A stretch of 11,692 nt of DNA, taken from assembly GCA_023393655.1 (NCBI GenBank), contig JAEWKP010000011.1:1-11692 (forward strand), read 5' to 3'. This document shows positions 1 through 6,098 of the stretch, one piece after another (the stretch's first letter is position 1; every line of letters begins with the position of its first letter). This DNA comes from Pseudomonadota bacterium (GTDB taxonomy: Bacteria > Pseudomonadota > Alphaproteobacteria > Rhizobiales > Beijerinckiaceae). The position numbers and the translations under genes were made by a program. The notes under the pieces are model-generated. The model did not search any database. It saw only the letters and a program-made list of their open reading frames with translations, and was not told where the DNA came from.

Positions 1-351
1 GGTCTCGACATAGCGGCCGGTCAGCTCGTCCTTGTCGGAGAAGGCGATGCAATGGACAACGAAGTCGAGCTTGCCCCAGAGCTTCTCGATCTCGGTGAAG
101 ACCGCATCGATGGTGGCGCCATCGGTGACGTCGCAATGGCCGACGACATGGCCGCCCAGTTCCTTGGCGAGCGGCTCGACCCGCTTCTTCAACGCATCGC
201 CCTGATAGGTGAAGGCGAGTTCGGCGCCCGCATCGGCCGCAGCCTTGGCGATGCCCCAGGCGATGGAGCGGTTGTTCGCGACGCCCATCACGAGCCCGCG
301 CTTGCCCTTCAGGAGATTGGCGGTCGGCGAAACGGCGTTGGAATCAGGCAT
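1..351 (-). CDS. fabI: Enoyl-[acyl-carrier-protein] reductase FabI, N-terminal part (gene runs off the left edge)
   Basis: The enzyme performs the last reductive step of each type II fatty-acid elongation cycle in the cytoplasm, reducing trans-2-enoyl-ACP with NAD(P)H. Only the first 117 residues are present, about 45% of a normal FabI of roughly 260-270 residues. Visible hallmarks are the divergent SDR cofactor motif GVANNRSIAWGIA (residues 23-35), which is typical of FabI and unlike the classical TGxxxGxG, the CDVTD stretch near 73-77, and VVHCIAFSDKDEL (98-110), the FabI form of the strand-4 region. The catalytic Tyr and Lys would lie beyond the edge. The ATG at 351 follows a short, proline-poor lead-in usual for alphaproteobacterial FabI; the ribosome binding site before it is weak. 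It lies 155 bp downstream of the J-protein gene on the same strand. Rhizobial genomes often carry two fabI copies, so which paralogue this is stays open. Confidence 0.95.
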   Translation of the reverse strand, partial: MPDSNAVSPTANLLKGKRGLVMGVANNRSIAWGIAKAAADAGAELAFTYQGDALKKRVEPLAKELGGHVVGHCDVTDGATIDAVFTEIEKLWGKLDFVVHCIAFSDKDELTGRYVET

Positions 352-506
352 GGGAAACCCGCAGATGAACGATGAGCAGGTCTCTTAGAACAGTCGCAGG
401 GAAACGGGAACCGCTTTGATGCCCGCCTCCACGGCTGAATCATGCATAAGGCCACGATCCATCGCCCGCGCGGCTCGTTTTTGGCTGCAACGGCGCCCGA
501 GCCGGC

Positions 507-1442
507 TCAGTTCGCCTCGTCCCGCCTCTTCATCAGCGCAGTCAGCTCCGCGTCGCTCGCCGGCATCTCGATATCGATGGCGACGAAGAGATCGCCGACC
601 GCGCCCTTCTCGCCCTTGAGGCCCTTGCCACGCAGGCGGAACTGCCGGGCCGTGCCGGTCAGCGGCGGGATGTTCATCTCGACCGCACCGGTCAGGGTCG
701 GCACATGCAGCGGCCCGCCGAGCACCGCCTTCGCCAGCGGCACTGCGACGCGGGTGCGCAGGTCGTTGCCATCGACCGTGAAGCGCGAATCCGGCTTCAC
801 CTTGATGGTCATCATCACGTCGCCGGTCTCGCCCGAGAACGGGTCGGTCTGGCCGAGCCCGCGCAGGCGCATCACCTTGCCGTCGCTCACCCCCACGGGG
901 ATGGTGATCTCGACCTCGCGGCCGCCAGGCAGCTTGACCCGGCGTGTCCCGCCGGTCGCGGCCTGCGCCAGCGTGACCTCGAGCGTGAAACTCTGCTCCG
1001 GCGGCTTCTGCGGCTCGGGCTTGCCACGGGCACGCCGGCCGGCCTCGCCGAACAGCGAGGAGAAGATGTCGGAGGCGTCGAAGCCGGCATCGCCCGCGCC
1101 ACCGCCCGGACCGCCGCGACCGCCGAAGGGATGGCCGCCGCCCTGGCCGAAATTGAACTCGAAGCCGCCGCTGCGCCCGCCCCGGCCGGCGCCCATGCCC
1201 TCGAAGCCCTGGAAGCGCGGTTTGCCCTCGGCATCGATCTCGCCGCGGTCGAACTGCTTGCGCTTGGTCTCGTCGCCGACGATCTCATAGGCGGCGTTGA
1301 GCTCGGAGAACTTGTCCTGCGCCTTCGGGTCGTCCCGGTTGCGGTCCGGGTGCAGCTCCTTGGCGCGCTTGCGGAAGGCCTTCTTCAGCTCCGCATCGCT
1401 CGCGCCGCGGGCAACGCCCAGAACCTGATAGGGATCGCGCAT
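507..1442 (-). CDS. Class B J-domain co-chaperone (DnaJ/CbpA-like, no zinc finger)
   Basis: This is a cytoplasmic Hsp40 co-chaperone expected to stimulate the ATPase of DnaK and deliver client proteins. The 311 residues show a J domain at 1-66 with the essential HPD motif at 31-33, a Gly/Phe-rich linker at about 78-132, a charged stretch (134-148), and two beta-rich C-terminal substrate-binding domains at about 150-222 and 223-295. The protein has no cysteine, so the CxxCxGxG zinc finger of true DnaJ is absent and this is a CbpA-type protein. The ATG at 1442 has a good AAAGAGG Shine-Dalgarno 6 bp upstream (plus-strand 1449-1455). It sits between the lipoprotein gene and fabI on the same strand, an order I recall from other Rhizobiales. 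Gaps of about 150 bp on both sides suggest its own promoter, but I could not see a convincing sigma-32-type site. Confidence 0.94.
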   Translation of the reverse strand: MRDPYQVLGVARGASDAELKKAFRKRAKELHPDRNRDDPKAQDKFSELNAAYEIVGDETKRKQFDRGEIDAEGKPRFQGFEGMGAGRGGRSGGFEFNFGQGGGHPFGGRGGPGGGAGDAGFDASDIFSSLFGEAGRRARGKPEPQKPPEQSFTLEVTLAQAATGGTRRVKLPGGREVEITIPVGVSDGKVMRLRGLGQTDPFSGETGDVMMTIKVKPDSRFTVDGNDLRTRVAVPLAKAVLGGPLHVPTLTGAVEMNIPPLTGTARQFRLRGKGLKGEKGAVGDLFVAIDIEMPASDAELTALMKRRDEAN

Positions 1443-1517
1443 CCAAAACCTCTTTCAGACAAAGTCGAACGGCCAGCGCGAGAACCGCCAGCCGTCCGCC
1501 TCGTCCAATGTGGGGGC

Positions 1518-1539
1518 GGTGTGGCGTGTGCGCAACACC
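1518..1539. other. Imperfect 22-bp palindrome between lipoprotein and J-protein genes
   Basis: GGTGT (1518-1522) pairs with ACACC (1535-1539) and, after one G/A mismatch, GCG (1524-1526) pairs with CGC (1531-1533) around a TGTG loop. It lies in the 152-bp spacer 1443-1594, downstream of the lipoprotein gene and upstream of the J-protein gene. It could be a weak terminator or attenuator, but no T-tract follows on either strand. I see nothing else in this spacer except the J-protein Shine-Dalgarno. Confidence 0.35.
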
Positions 1540-1594
1540 TGGCAGGGGCGGTTCTGCACCCGGCCTCGCGGTAAGGCAAGCGACGTGAAAAACG

Positions 1595-2065
1595 TCAGCC
1601 CAGGCCCTTCCAGGGCTCCATGTCCTTGACCGCCCATTCGCCGCCCGAAGGGCGGCAGGCCGTGCCCTGCAGCTTGACCGGTCGGCTTTGCGTCTGGACG
1701 CTGGCGATGAAGGCGCGGCAGATCTCGTCGGAGCGCAGGAAAGGGCCGCCTACGGGTATGAAGGAGCCCTTGATGCCGCTCTGGGGATTGTCCCAGGAGA
1801 CGGCGGCGCCATTGCCCTGCGGATCGAGCGCCACGCCCATCGCCCCGTCGGCACGGCGCATGTCTTCCGGCCCGAGTTCGGAAGACAGGCTGGCGAGCGG
1901 CCCGGCACGATCGCCACCGCGCACCGGCAGGACCGACGAGGTCGTCATCGCCGAGGTTGCGGCGACCTCATCCTCGCTCTTGCTCGACAGTCCGAGAATC
2001 GGGAAGGAGACGGAGCAGCCGGCGCCGAGCAGCCCCAGCAGCACCGCGGCAGCCAGCGGGCGCAT
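1595..2065 (-). CDS. RT0821/Lpp0805-type surface lipoprotein, 156 aa
   Basis: This is a probable outer-membrane or periplasm-facing lipoprotein of unknown function. The N-terminus is a short lipoprotein signal (residues 1-16: a basic residue, then a hydrophobic Leu/Ala run) ending in a lipobox-like LLGAGC with the acceptor Cys17. A low-complexity Ser/Thr-rich linker (about 27-65) follows. The C-terminal domain carries SWDNPQSGIKGSFIPVG (90-106), CRAF (116-119) and GTACRPSGGEW (134-144), the pattern I recall from the RT0821/Lpp0805 surface-protein family (rickettsial 17-kDa antigen-like), with Cys116 and Cys137 as a likely disulfide pair. I chose the ATG at 2065 because it places the signal sequence at the N-terminus; a longer frame begins at 2143, but its extra 26 residues have no signal character. 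The family assignment is from memory of the pattern, so it is moderately secure; the lipoprotein nature is more secure. Confidence 0.82.
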   Translation of the reverse strand: MRPLAAAVLLGLLGAGCSVSFPILGLSSKSEDEVAATSAMTTSSVLPVRGGDRAGPLASLSSELGPEDMRRADGAMGVALDPQGNGAAVSWDNPQSGIKGSFIPVGGPFLRSDEICRAFIASVQTQSRPVKLQGTACRPSGGEWAVKDMEPWKGLG

Positions 2066-2089
2066 GGGGGCTGCGCAACGGTTGAGGCT

Positions 2090-2118
2090 TTGGAACGCCC
2101 CCGCCCCTGCCCTATATA
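2090..2118 (+). promoter_or_regulatory. Putative sigma-70 promoter for pdxH
   Basis: A -35-like TTGGAA (2090-2095) is followed after exactly 17 bp by TATATA (2113-2118), the only A/T-rich block in this divergent region (2066-2189). Transcription would begin near 2125, giving pdxH a leader of about 65 nt. The region must also hold the lipoprotein promoter on the other strand, for which I see no good match. Confidence 0.5.
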
Positions 2119-2189
2119 AACCAGCCGCCCGAATCCGGATCACTTCTGCGCTCGCCCGACGCCCATTTCCATTGACCGAGGATTAGAAC

Positions 2190-2804
2190 GTGCAACCGTT
2201 AACGAGCGGTGACTTCACCGAGGAAAACGAGCCTTTCGCCTTGTTCCAGAAGTGGTTGGACGAGGCCACAAAATCAGAGCCGAACGACCCGACCGGCATG
2301 GCGCTCTCGACCGTGGATGCCGAGGGCATGCCCAACAGCCGCATGGTGCTGCTCAAGGGCCACGGGCCGGATGGATTCGTGTTCTATACCAACACCGAAA
2401 GCCAGAAGGGCCAGGAACTGCTCGGCCAGCCCAAGGCGGCCGCCCTGTTCCACTGGAAGAGCCTGCGCCGGCAGATTCGCATCCGCGGCACGGTGACCCA
2501 GGTCAGCGATGCCGAATCGGACGCCTATTACCAGTCCCGCCCGCGCGACAGCCGGATCGGCGCCTGGGCCTCGCAGCAGTCGCGCCCGCTGGAAAGCCGC
2601 TTCGCGCTGGAGAAAGCGGTGGCGAGCTATACGCTGAAATTCGGCATCGGCGAGATTCCGCGCCCGCCCTACTGGCGCGGTTTCCGGATCACCCCGACCT
2701 ATATCGAGTTCTGGCGCGACGGCGCCTTCCGCCTGCATGACCGCATCATCTTCCGTCGCGACTCGAACGAGACGCCCTGGACGAAGACGCGCTTCTACCC
2801 CTGA
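2190..2804 (+). CDS. pdxH: Pyridoxamine/pyridoxine 5'-phosphate oxidase
   Basis: This FMN-dependent cytoplasmic enzyme oxidises pyridoxine 5'-phosphate or pyridoxamine 5'-phosphate to pyridoxal 5'-phosphate, the last step of B6 synthesis and salvage. The 204 residues match the family length. Visible motifs are RMVLLKG (51-57) and FVFYTNTESQKG (63-74) for FMN phosphate binding, AALFHWKSLRRQIRIRG (84-100), SRIGAWASQQS (121-131), and the C-terminal PPYWRGFRITP (159-169) plus RLHDR (181-185), where Arg181 and His183 correspond to the substrate-phosphate-binding Arg and His of the E. coli enzyme. It ends in W...R-F-Y-P instead of the commoner R-L-x-P, a minor variant. The start is GTG at 2190 with GAGGA 7 bp upstream (2178-2182); no upstream ATG competes and the next in-frame Met, residue 37, is far too late. 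It leads a tight plus-strand gene set. Confidence 0.97.
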   Translation: MQPLTSGDFTEENEPFALFQKWLDEATKSEPNDPTGMALSTVDAEGMPNSRMVLLKGHGPDGFVFYTNTESQKGQELLGQPKAAALFHWKSLRRQIRIRGTVTQVSDAESDAYYQSRPRDSRIGAWASQQSRPLESRFALEKAVASYTLKFGIGEIPRPPYWRGFRITPTYIEFWRDGAFRLHDRIIFRRDSNETPWTKTRFYP

Positions 2805-2817
2805 GGAAATCAGCCCC

Positions 2818-3594
2818 ATGGCGATGCCCAAATTCGATTTCCCCAAGACCGAGGCGGGCAAGCGCCCGGTCATGCTGCTGACCGGGGCCAGCCGCGGCAT
2901 CGGACATGCCACGGTGATGCAGTTCGCCATGGCCGGCTGGCGCATCCTGTCCTGTTCGCGCCAGGCCTTCTCCGAGAAATGCCCCTGGCCGTCGGGCGCC
3001 GACGACCATGTCCAGATCGATCTCGGCGACCCCGAGGACACGATGCGCGGCATCGCCGAGATCAAGAAGCGGCTGGCCGCCGAGGGCGGCAAGCTCAACG
3101 CGCTGGTCAACAATGCCGGCATCTCACCGAAAGGCCCGAAGGGCGAGCGGCTCGGCGCCGCTACGACCTCCTTCAACGACTGGCACAAGGTCTTCCAGGT
3201 CAATTTCTTCGCGCCGATCATGCTGGCCCGCGGCCTGCTCGACGAACTCACCGCCGCCAAGGGCGCGATCGTCAACGTCTCCTCGATCGCGGGCTCGCGC
3301 GTCCATCCCTTCGCCGGAGCGGCCTATGCGACCTCGAAGGCGGCGCTCGCCAGCCTGACCCGCGAGATGGCCGCCGATTTCGGGGCCCTCGGCGTGCGCG
3401 TCAACGCGATCTCGCCCGGCGAGATCGACACGGCGATCCTGTCGCCGGGCACCGAGAAGATCGTCGCGACCCTGCCGATGCAGCGCCTCGGCAAGCCCGA
3501 CGAGGTCGCCAAGGCGATCTACTTCCTCTGCACGGACGCTTCGAGCTATGTCACCGGCTCGGAACTGCACATCAATGGCGGGCAGCACGTTTGA
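2818..3594 (+). CDS. Short-chain dehydrogenase/reductase (FabG-like SDR), 258 aa
   Basis: This is a classical SDR oxidoreductase of the cytoplasm; the substrate is unknown. It has the Rossmann motif TGASRGIG (22-29), NNAG (98-101), the catalytic Ser near 156 in NVSSIAG, YxxxK as Tyr170/Lys174, the SPGEIDT segment after the active site (199-205), and a C-terminal SxxVTGxxxxxxGG motif (243-255). Arg48 at the end of the second beta strand suggests NADP(H) preference. The loop between the catalytic Ser and Tyr is one residue longer than in E. coli FabG. The ATG at 2818 lies 13 bp after the pdxH stop; GAGGAA (2803-2808) overlapping that stop codon serves as its Shine-Dalgarno, so translation is probably coupled. 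Automatic annotation may call it 3-oxoacyl-ACP reductase, but the sequence does not establish that role. Confidence 0.93.
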   Translation: MAMPKFDFPKTEAGKRPVMLLTGASRGIGHATVMQFAMAGWRILSCSRQAFSEKCPWPSGADDHVQIDLGDPEDTMRGIAEIKKRLAAEGGKLNALVNNAGISPKGPKGERLGAATTSFNDWHKVFQVNFFAPIMLARGLLDELTAAKGAIVNVSSIAGSRVHPFAGAAYATSKAALASLTREMAADFGALGVRVNAISPGEIDTAILSPGTEKIVATLPMQRLGKPDEVAKAIYFLCTDASSYVTGSELHINGGQHV

Positions 3595-3610
3595 CCCGCG
3601 CGTCGGCGCC

Positions 3611-4093
3611 ATGAGCGAAGATGGCGGCCAGGTCATCCGCTTCCCGACACCCGGCCGGGCCGCGGCGCGCCCGGTGCTGGCGGCTTCCGTCGCGGTCTTT
3701 CGGGATGGGAAGGTGCTGCTGGCGACACGAACGAAGCCCCCGGCCGACCGGCTCTGGTCGCTGCCGGGCGGCAAGGTCGAGGCCGGCGAGACGCTGGAAC
3801 AGGCGGCCCTGCGCGAGCTGGAGGAAGAGGTCGGCGTCGTCGCCCGCATCCTTGGCTTCAACCGCCATGTCGAGATCTTCGGCCGCGATGAAAAGGACGC
3901 CGTGACACATCATTTCGTGGTCGCGTCCTTCATCGGCGAATGGCTCTCCGGCGAGCCTCGCACGGGGCCGGAGGCCGGGGCGGTGATATGGGCCGATCCA
4001 CTCAAGCTCGGCGGGCTGGCGACGACGCGCGAGCTCGGCGATGTGCTGCGCCGCGCCCACCAGCTCTTCATCGCGGGTATCCCCGCACCATGA
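3611..4093 (+). CDS. Nudix hydrolase (ADP-ribose pyrophosphatase-like), 160 aa
   Basis: This enzyme would hydrolyse a nucleoside diphosphate linked to another moiety (a NUDIX substrate), with Mg2+ held by the Nudix box. The full consensus GX5EX7REUXEEXGU is present at 54-76: Gly54, Glu60, Arg68-Glu69, Glu72-Glu73, Gly75. LPGGKVEAGET directly around it is typical of ADP-ribose or NADH pyrophosphatase-like members and of small housekeeping Nudix enzymes. Length and the beta-rich flanks fit a single-domain member. The ATG at 3611 is 16 bp after the SDR stop; its ribosome binding site is poor, and in-frame starts inside the SDR gene exist (for example 3578), so the exact start is uncertain by up to about 20 residues. 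The substrate cannot be read from the sequence. Confidence 0.93.
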   Translation: MSEDGGQVIRFPTPGRAAARPVLAASVAVFRDGKVLLATRTKPPADRLWSLPGGKVEAGETLEQAALRELEEEVGVVARILGFNRHVEIFGRDEKDAVTHHFVVASFIGEWLSGEPRTGPEAGAVIWADPLKLGGLATTRELGDVLRRAHQLFIAGIPAP

Positions 4094-4533
4094 GAATCGG
4101 GCTTCACCATCCGGCGCTTCTGGTAGCGCTCCTGCTCCTGCCGATGGCAGTCGAAGCACAGCAGCGGCCGCAGCCGGCCGCGAAGCCTCCCGCGACCAAG
4201 CCTGCCGAGCCGCCTGCTCCGGAATCCACCGCCCCGCCCTATGAGCCGCAACTCCTGCAACTCTCCGAGATCATGGGCTCGCTCGCCTATCTCAGGACGA
4301 TCTGCGGCGGGCGGGAGGCGCAGGACTGGCGCACACGGATGGCCGCCCTGATCGAGGCGGAAGGCCGGACGCCGCAGCGCCGCGACCGGTTAACCGCAGC
4401 CTTCAATCGCGGCTTCAAGGCCTATTCCCTGACGCATCGCTCCTGTACCGAGGCCAGCCAGGAGGCTTCCTCCCGACTTGCAGCCGAAGGCGAGGTGCTG
4501 TCGCGGGCGCTAGCAGGGCGCTATGGCGGATAG
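4090..4533 (+). CDS. TIGR02301-type secreted protein, 147 aa
   Basis: This is an uncharacterised periplasmic protein. A Sec signal peptide is plain: a hydrophobic core LLVALLLLPMA (10-20) with a cleavage site after VEA (about residue 23). A Pro/Ala/Lys-rich linker (26-50) follows, then a helical domain (52-147) with the segment LSEIMGSLAYLRTICGG (58-74), the pattern I recall for the alphaproteobacterial family TIGR02301. Cys72 and Cys119 are the only cysteines in the mature part and probably form a disulfide. The ATG overlaps the Nudix TGA as ATGA (4090-4093), which suggests translational coupling and makes this the last gene of the pdxH set. The stop TAG (4531-4533) touches a perfect 16-bp palindrome. 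No function is known to me. Confidence 0.9.
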   Translation: MRIGLHHPALLVALLLLPMAVEAQQRPQPAAKPPATKPAEPPAPESTAPPYEPQLLQLSEIMGSLAYLRTICGGREAQDWRTRMAALIEAEGRTPQRRDRLTAAFNRGFKAYSLTHRSCTEASQEASSRLAAEGEVLSRALAGRYGG

Positions 4534-4650
4534 GCAACAGCTGTTGCCGGAATACGCGCTTCCACCGGATTCTTCCGGTCGCGTTAACCTTTCTTAAAGG
4601 CCATGGTAGCGTGCCGCTCTGGCACGGCTTATGTCTTGGGCATCGCCCAA
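4533..4650 (+). other. Hairpin-dense spacer: four perfect short stem-loops
   Basis: Four perfect 6-bp stems with 3-5 nt loops lie within 118 bp. They are GGCAAC/GTTGCC at 4533-4548 (loop AGCT, itself a perfect 16-bp palindrome), ACCGGA/TCCGGT at 4564-4579 (loop TTCT), CGTGCC/GGCACG at 4610-4626 (loop GCTCT), and TTGGGC/GCCCAA at 4636-4650 (loop ATC). The first pair may end the pdxH transcript, although no clean T-tract follows. The others may lie in the leader of the downstream small gene or form a structured RNA. A promoter-like TTAACC (4584-4589) with TAGCGT 17 bp on (4607-4612) is possible but weak. The strand is chosen from the flanking genes; palindromes do not fix it. Confidence 0.5.
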
Positions 4651-4716
4651 CCGTCGCGATCCGGGGCATAACCGCCGCGATTCGCGCCAGACAGAAGGCT
4701 GAAGAGTTCCGTTTCG

Positions 4717-4986
4717 ATGCCGATCCAGCCAGACGACACGATGCTCGACCCGAATCTCGCCGAGGACCATGGCGACGTCCGCCGCGTGGCCTATGGCTAT
4801 GTCGAGGACGCGTTCAACGAGGCGCAGCAGGACGGGCTCGATCCCGACGCCATGGCCCATGCCGCCCTGTTCGCGGCACTGCGCACACTGGTCGAGACCT
4901 ATGGCGAGGACGCGACCGCCACTTTCGCCGAAACGCTGGCCGACAAAATCCGCTGCGGCGCCTTCACCTGCGGCACGCGGCACTGA
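4717..4986 (+). CDS. Small acidic conserved-type hypothetical protein, 89 aa
   Basis: I do not recognise a characterised family, though similar small proteins seem familiar from Rhizobiales genomes. It is acidic and mostly helical: a polar N-terminus (1-20), a stretch with VAYGYVEDAFNEA (24-36), AALFAALRTLVETYGED (49-65) and FAETLADKIRCGAF (70-83), ending in Cys-Gly-Thr-Arg-His. Two cysteines (Cys80 and Cys85) lie close together near the C-terminus. There is no signal peptide or membrane segment, so it is probably cytoplasmic. Codon use follows the neighbours, which supports a real gene. The ATG at 4717 was chosen; an in-frame ATG at 4741 is an alternative, and neither has a strong Shine-Dalgarno. 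It stands alone on the plus strand, convergent with the Gfo/Idh gene 9 bp away. Confidence 0.75.
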   Translation: MPIQPDDTMLDPNLAEDHGDVRRVAYGYVEDAFNEAQQDGLDPDAMAHAALFAALRTLVETYGEDATATFAETLADKIRCGAFTCGTRH

Positions 4987-4998
4987 GCGGACGGCTCA
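4984..4998. terminator. Short stem-loop joining two convergent stop codons
   Basis: TGAGC (4984-4988) and GCTCA (4994-4998) form a perfect 5-bp stem around GGACG. The stem contains both stop codons: TGA of the plus-strand small gene and the complement of the minus-strand oxidoreductase stop. It could be a minimal bidirectional terminator, but it is short and has no T-tract, so the role is doubtful. Confidence 0.3.
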
Positions 4999-6042
4999 CG
5001 ACGCCATCGCCGGCTTCGCTCGCACCGCTTCGATGATCCTCAGGACGGCGGCGCTCTCGCCGAGCGGCATCTGCGCGCAGGCGCACTTTCCCGCGCGGAT
5101 CGCCGCCATCGCCGCCTCCGCCTGGAACTGAAGGCCGTTGCCCGGAAAGGCGACGTTTTCGCTGATCCGACCTGACTGAGGCAGACGGTCGAGCAGGCGC
5201 GCCACCCCACCTGTCCCGCGCTCGTAGGCCGCGGCTGCACGGCCCGCACCGTCATACCAACTCAATCGTTGCACCTTCAGGAACGGCGCCTCGAAAATGA
5301 GCCCGCCGCGCTCGCCCTCGATCAGAAGCCGATTGGCCCCGTTCCGGTCGAAGCCGCAGGACAGTTCCGCGACGGCGGCCGGATAATCCAGCCGGAAGCT
5401 ACTGCGCCGATCGACTCCGGTTCCCGCGGCAACCCAGTTCCCACTCATGGCCTGCGGCTCGCCCAGCAGATTGAGGGCCAGCGACAGCGGGTAGACGCCG
5501 AGATCGAAGGCAGCACCGCCGCCTAAGGTCGGATCGAAGAAGCGGCTGCCCAATTCCTCGGGGTGAAGGTAAGAGAGATCGGCCCGGATGCGCCTGATTG
5601 TCCCGATACGGCCTGCGGAGATCTGCTCCCGCGCCCGGTGCACCGCCGGCAGGAAGCGGCTCCACAAAGCCTCCATCGCGAAGACGCCGCGCTCGCCTGC
5701 CGCCTGCGCGATCGCCTCGACATCGACACTGGCCAACGCGATCGGCTTTTCGATCAGCACCGCCTTGCCGGCCGCGATGGCTTTCAGCGCTTGCCCGGCG
5801 TGGAGATGGTTGGGCGTCGCGATATAGACCGCCTCGATCGCGGGATCGGCGAGGAAGGCGTCCTCGTCGTCATACGCCTTCGCCTCGCCGAAACGCGCGG
5901 CGAAGCCCTGCGCCTTCTCCAGCGACCGTGAGTGCACGGCGGCGATGCGCGCCTGCGGCAGCAGGCCGAGATCGGCAGCGAAGAGCCCGGCAATCGTGCC
6001 GGTGCCCATGATCCCCCAGCCAAATCGCTCGTCCTGCGCCAA
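4996..6042 (-). CDS. Gfo/Idh/MocA-family NAD(P)-dependent oxidoreductase, 348 aa
   Basis: This is a cytoplasmic sugar or cyclitol-type dehydrogenase of the dihydrodiol-dehydrogenase-like branch; the substrate is unknown. The Rossmann domain begins GWGIMGTGTIA (8-18). The family's EKP motif is at 98-100 with catalytic-site Lys99, and MEALWSRFLP (123-132) and GGGAAFDLGVYPLSLALNLLG (174-194, with D180, Y184 and P185) mark the C-terminal alpha/beta domain typical of trans-dihydrodiol dehydrogenase and related reductases. The start is TTG at 6042: a strong GGGAGGGG Shine-Dalgarno lies 3 bp upstream (plus-strand 6046-6053), no in-frame ATG or GTG lies between it and the preceding gene, and the next Met (residue 12) would cut the first beta strand. 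It lies 56 bp downstream of the GGT-like gene on the same strand, so the two are probably co-transcribed. Confidence 0.92.
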   Translation of the reverse strand: MAQDERFGWGIMGTGTIAGLFAADLGLLPQARIAAVHSRSLEKAQGFAARFGEAKAYDDEDAFLADPAIEAVYIATPNHLHAGQALKAIAAGKAVLIEKPIALASVDVEAIAQAAGERGVFAMEALWSRFLPAVHRAREQISAGRIGTIRRIRADLSYLHPEELGSRFFDPTLGGGAAFDLGVYPLSLALNLLGEPQAMSGNWVAAGTGVDRRSSFRLDYPAAVAELSCGFDRNGANRLLIEGERGGLIFEAPFLKVQRLSWYDGAGRAAAAYERGTGGVARLLDRLPQSGRISENVAFPGNGLQFQAEAAMAAIRAGKCACAQMPLGESAAVLRIIEAVRAKPAMAS

Positions 6043-6045
6043 GCG

Positions 6046-6081
6046 CCCCTCCCTCGCTGGCGACGAGCGATAGCGGAGGGG
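6046..6081 (-). promoter_or_regulatory. Possible RBS-sequestering stem upstream of the oxidoreductase
   Basis: In the minus-strand transcript, CCCCTCC (complement of 6075-6081) can pair over 7 bp with GGAGGGG (complement of 6046-6052), which is the Shine-Dalgarno of the TTG-started gene. Inside it a second perfect stem TCGCT/AGCGA (6066-6070 with 6054-6058) closes a 7-nt loop. It may dampen or regulate translation of the second gene of the operon. Seen only as base pairing; no fold was computed. Confidence 0.4.
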
Positions 6082-6098
6082 GGTTAAGGCCGGGTTCC

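Noticed and set aside
499..508. 10-bp palindrome GAGCCGGCTC over the J-protein stop
   Set aside because: Expected by chance in GC-rich DNA; no supporting structure nearby. The surrounding 352-506 spacer shows no other clear feature.
705..1574. A long plus-strand open frame across the J-protein gene
   Set aside because: The minus-strand J-protein has HPD, G/F and C-terminal domains and a good ribosome binding site; the opposite frame is an Ala/Arg/Glu-rich shadow.
1582..1596. Hairpin GACGT/ACGTC with a GAAAA loop at the lipoprotein stop
   Set aside because: Only 5 bp, overlaps the stop codon and has no following T-tract; too weak to call a terminator.
2066..2143. N-terminal extension of the lipoprotein to 2143
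   Set aside because: The added 26 residues hide the lipoprotein signal behind a non-hydrophobic stretch; the ATG at 2065 puts the signal at the start.
2274..3275. A 333-codon minus-strand open frame across pdxH and the SDR gene
   Set aside because: Spans two real plus-strand genes and their boundary; no motif found, so taken as a shadow.
4584..4597. CtrA-like box TTAA-N6-TTAA
   Set aside because: The CtrA consensus needs TTAA-N7-TTAA; spacing is one base short, so I did not list it as a site, though it overlaps the weak promoter candidate.
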